DNA of 6,824 nt from assembly GCA_019348365.1 (NCBI GenBank), contig JAHWJO010000258.1:1-6824 (forward strand). The letters are read 5' to 3'. The number at the start of each line of letters is the position of its first letter. The stretch's first letter is position 1. The position numbers and the translations under genes were made by a program. Origin of the DNA: Armatimonadota bacterium. GTDB lineage: Bacteria > Armatimonadota > DTGP01 > JAHWJO01. Shown piece after piece: positions 6,330 to 6,824 of this stretch. The notes below the pieces were generated by a model. That model saw only the letters and a program-made list of their open reading frames with translations, was not told the DNA's origin and searched no databases.

Positions 6330-6600
6330 TGGAATTAAATTCTCCTCACCTTTCAAATGATCACGTTGGACATCTGCATCGCTGCATTCATGGGACAACG
6401 GATCCCCATGAGCGGACGGACTTGCTCTCCATTGTTCCAGATTTTGGGGGGTGTTACACTGACCCGCGCCGCCCGTCTCGCCGGTTGTTCACCTCTGGAT
6501 TCACACCCGAAGGGGAGGAGGAGCGCGGAAGAGGAGTTCGGCCCCGGATCGGCAATGAATCGAAGCGCTCATGACCTTCCCGGACCCATCTTCCTACGAT
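6330..6600 (-). promoter_or_regulatory. Long (~270 nt) leader of the zinc-ribbon gene; no convincing gene inside
   Basis: The interval lies between the predicted transcription start near 6600 and the GTG at 6329. Near its 3' end TCATGGG (6411-6405 on the minus strand) can pair with CCCATGA (6394-6388) across a 10-nt loop, about 60 nt before the start codon. A 23-codon reading frame (6572-6501, minus) begins at an ATG preceded closely by GGAAGG and could encode a leader peptide, but has no other support. The ribosome-binding site GGTGAGGAG is at 6350-6342. Control through RNA structure is possible but not shown. Confidence 0.4.
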
Positions 6601-6606
6601 AGCATC

Positions 6607-6635
6607 AGTATAGATTGAGCGTGGGGCATTGTCAA
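6607..6635 (-). promoter_or_regulatory. Strong sigma70-type promoter for the zinc-ribbon gene
   Basis: The minus strand carries a perfect -35 TTGACA (6635-6630), a spacer of exactly 17 bp, and the -10 TATACT (6612-6607, five of six). The bases upstream of the -35 are AT-rich and could act as an UP element. This is the closest match to consensus in the window. Transcription would start near 6600 and run left into the zinc-ribbon gene. Confidence 0.75.
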
Positions 6636-6641
6636 ACAACA

Positions 6642-6651
6642 ATTCATGAAT
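6642..6651. promoter_or_regulatory. Perfect 10-bp palindrome between divergent promoters (possible operator)
   Basis: ATTCATGAAT is its own reverse complement. It lies six bases upstream of the leftward -35 and about 30 bp upstream of the rightward -35, a normal place for a dimeric regulator to act on one or both promoters. A 10-bp palindrome can occur by chance, and no second copy was found here. Confidence 0.3.
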
Positions 6652-6681
6652 AAAACAGACACTCAAAGACGGCCCCCCTCA

Positions 6682-6710
6682 TCGGCAAGGGAAGCGAATC
6701 GTGATACAAT
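6682..6710 (+). promoter_or_regulatory. Rightward promoter with extended -10, for a gene beyond the window
   Basis: TCGGCA (four of six to TTGACA) is followed after 17 bp by TACAAT, and the -10 is preceded by TGA, giving the extended form TGATACAAT at 6702-6710. Transcription would start near 6717 and head right, diverging from the zinc-ribbon unit. Confidence 0.5.
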
Positions 6711-6824
6711 TGCATCATAGTCCAGCGGGACATACGGGGATCGTTCTCCCGCTGAAGCTCCATCGAGCGTCGTTAGGAGGATGGAGGATCACCCACGCCT
6801 CACGACACCGGTCGTGAAACGGTG
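6711..6824 (+). other. Hairpin-rich 5' leader of a rightward transcript, cut by the window edge
   Basis: CAGCGGGA (6723-6730) pairs with TCCCGCTG (6747-6754) in an 8-bp stem. Further on, CACGAC (6801-6806) pairs with GTCGTG (6811-6816) around ACCG. An alternative pairing, CACCG (6806-6810) with CGGTG (6820-6824), overlaps the second hairpin and cannot form with it. AGGAGG (6775-6780) abuts an ATG at 6781 with no spacer, so that ATG is an unlikely start, although its frame stays open to the edge. I do not recognise a known riboswitch or structured RNA class. The gene, if any, begins outside or at the very end. Confidence 0.35.

Noticed and set aside
6454..6666. 70-codon minus-strand frame upstream of the zinc-ribbon gene
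   Set aside because: Its start lies upstream of the strong promoter, so the mapped promoter would not transcribe it whole; there is no ribosome-binding site and no recognisable domain.
6781..6824. ATG at 6781 as the start of a rightward gene
   Set aside because: AGGAGG directly abuts the ATG with no spacer, and the 14 visible codons run through hairpin-forming sequence; there is not enough to call a gene.

Overview
The window is GC-rich bacterial DNA. Every gene I can support lies on the minus strand. The best lineage clue is the left-edge prepilin: its N-terminus (GFTMIELLVV...ILFPFFA...RERARQTS) is the type of major-pilin-like/H-X9-DG prepilin present in many copies in Armatimonadota and also seen in Planctomycetota and Verrucomicrobiota. 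I lean towards an Armatimonadota-like bacterium with moderate confidence. No rRNA, tRNA, CRISPR array, insertion sequence or phage gene is visible.

Layout from right to left, which is the direction of transcription. 6711-6824 is the start of a rightward transcription unit (extended -10 promoter, hairpin-forming leader) whose gene lies outside the window. Back to back with it is a near-consensus leftward sigma70-type promoter (6607-6635), with a perfect 10-bp palindrome between the two. The leftward transcript has a leader of about 270 nt before a zinc-ribbon protein with a long disordered, acid-tailed C-terminus (6329-5790, GTG start). After a 194-bp gap comes a 65-residue double-CxxC zinc-ribbon protein (5595-5398), closed by an intrinsic terminator (5331-5358). 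Next is a 525-residue fusion of HEAT-like repeats to a THUMP-type RNA methyltransferase (5287-3710). A 168-bp gap then holds a 16-bp inverted repeat resembling a REP element and a promoter for the next unit. That unit looks like an operon: a 665-residue TPR protein (3541-1544), a small glutaredoxin-like protein (1529-1254) and a 10-TM EamA/DMT permease (1261-335), with a 14-bp gap and then an 8-bp overlap. After 196 bp without a gene, the prepilin (138-1) begins and runs off the left edge.

No coherent multi-gene system (defence, secretion, biosynthesis) is evident. The zinc-ribbon proteins and the methyltransferase fit a loose RNA/translation housekeeping theme, but that is inference. The most interesting items are the HEAT-methyltransferase fusion, the zinc-ribbon gene with its long leader and divergent promoter region, the REP-like palindrome, and the structured leader cut by the right edge.
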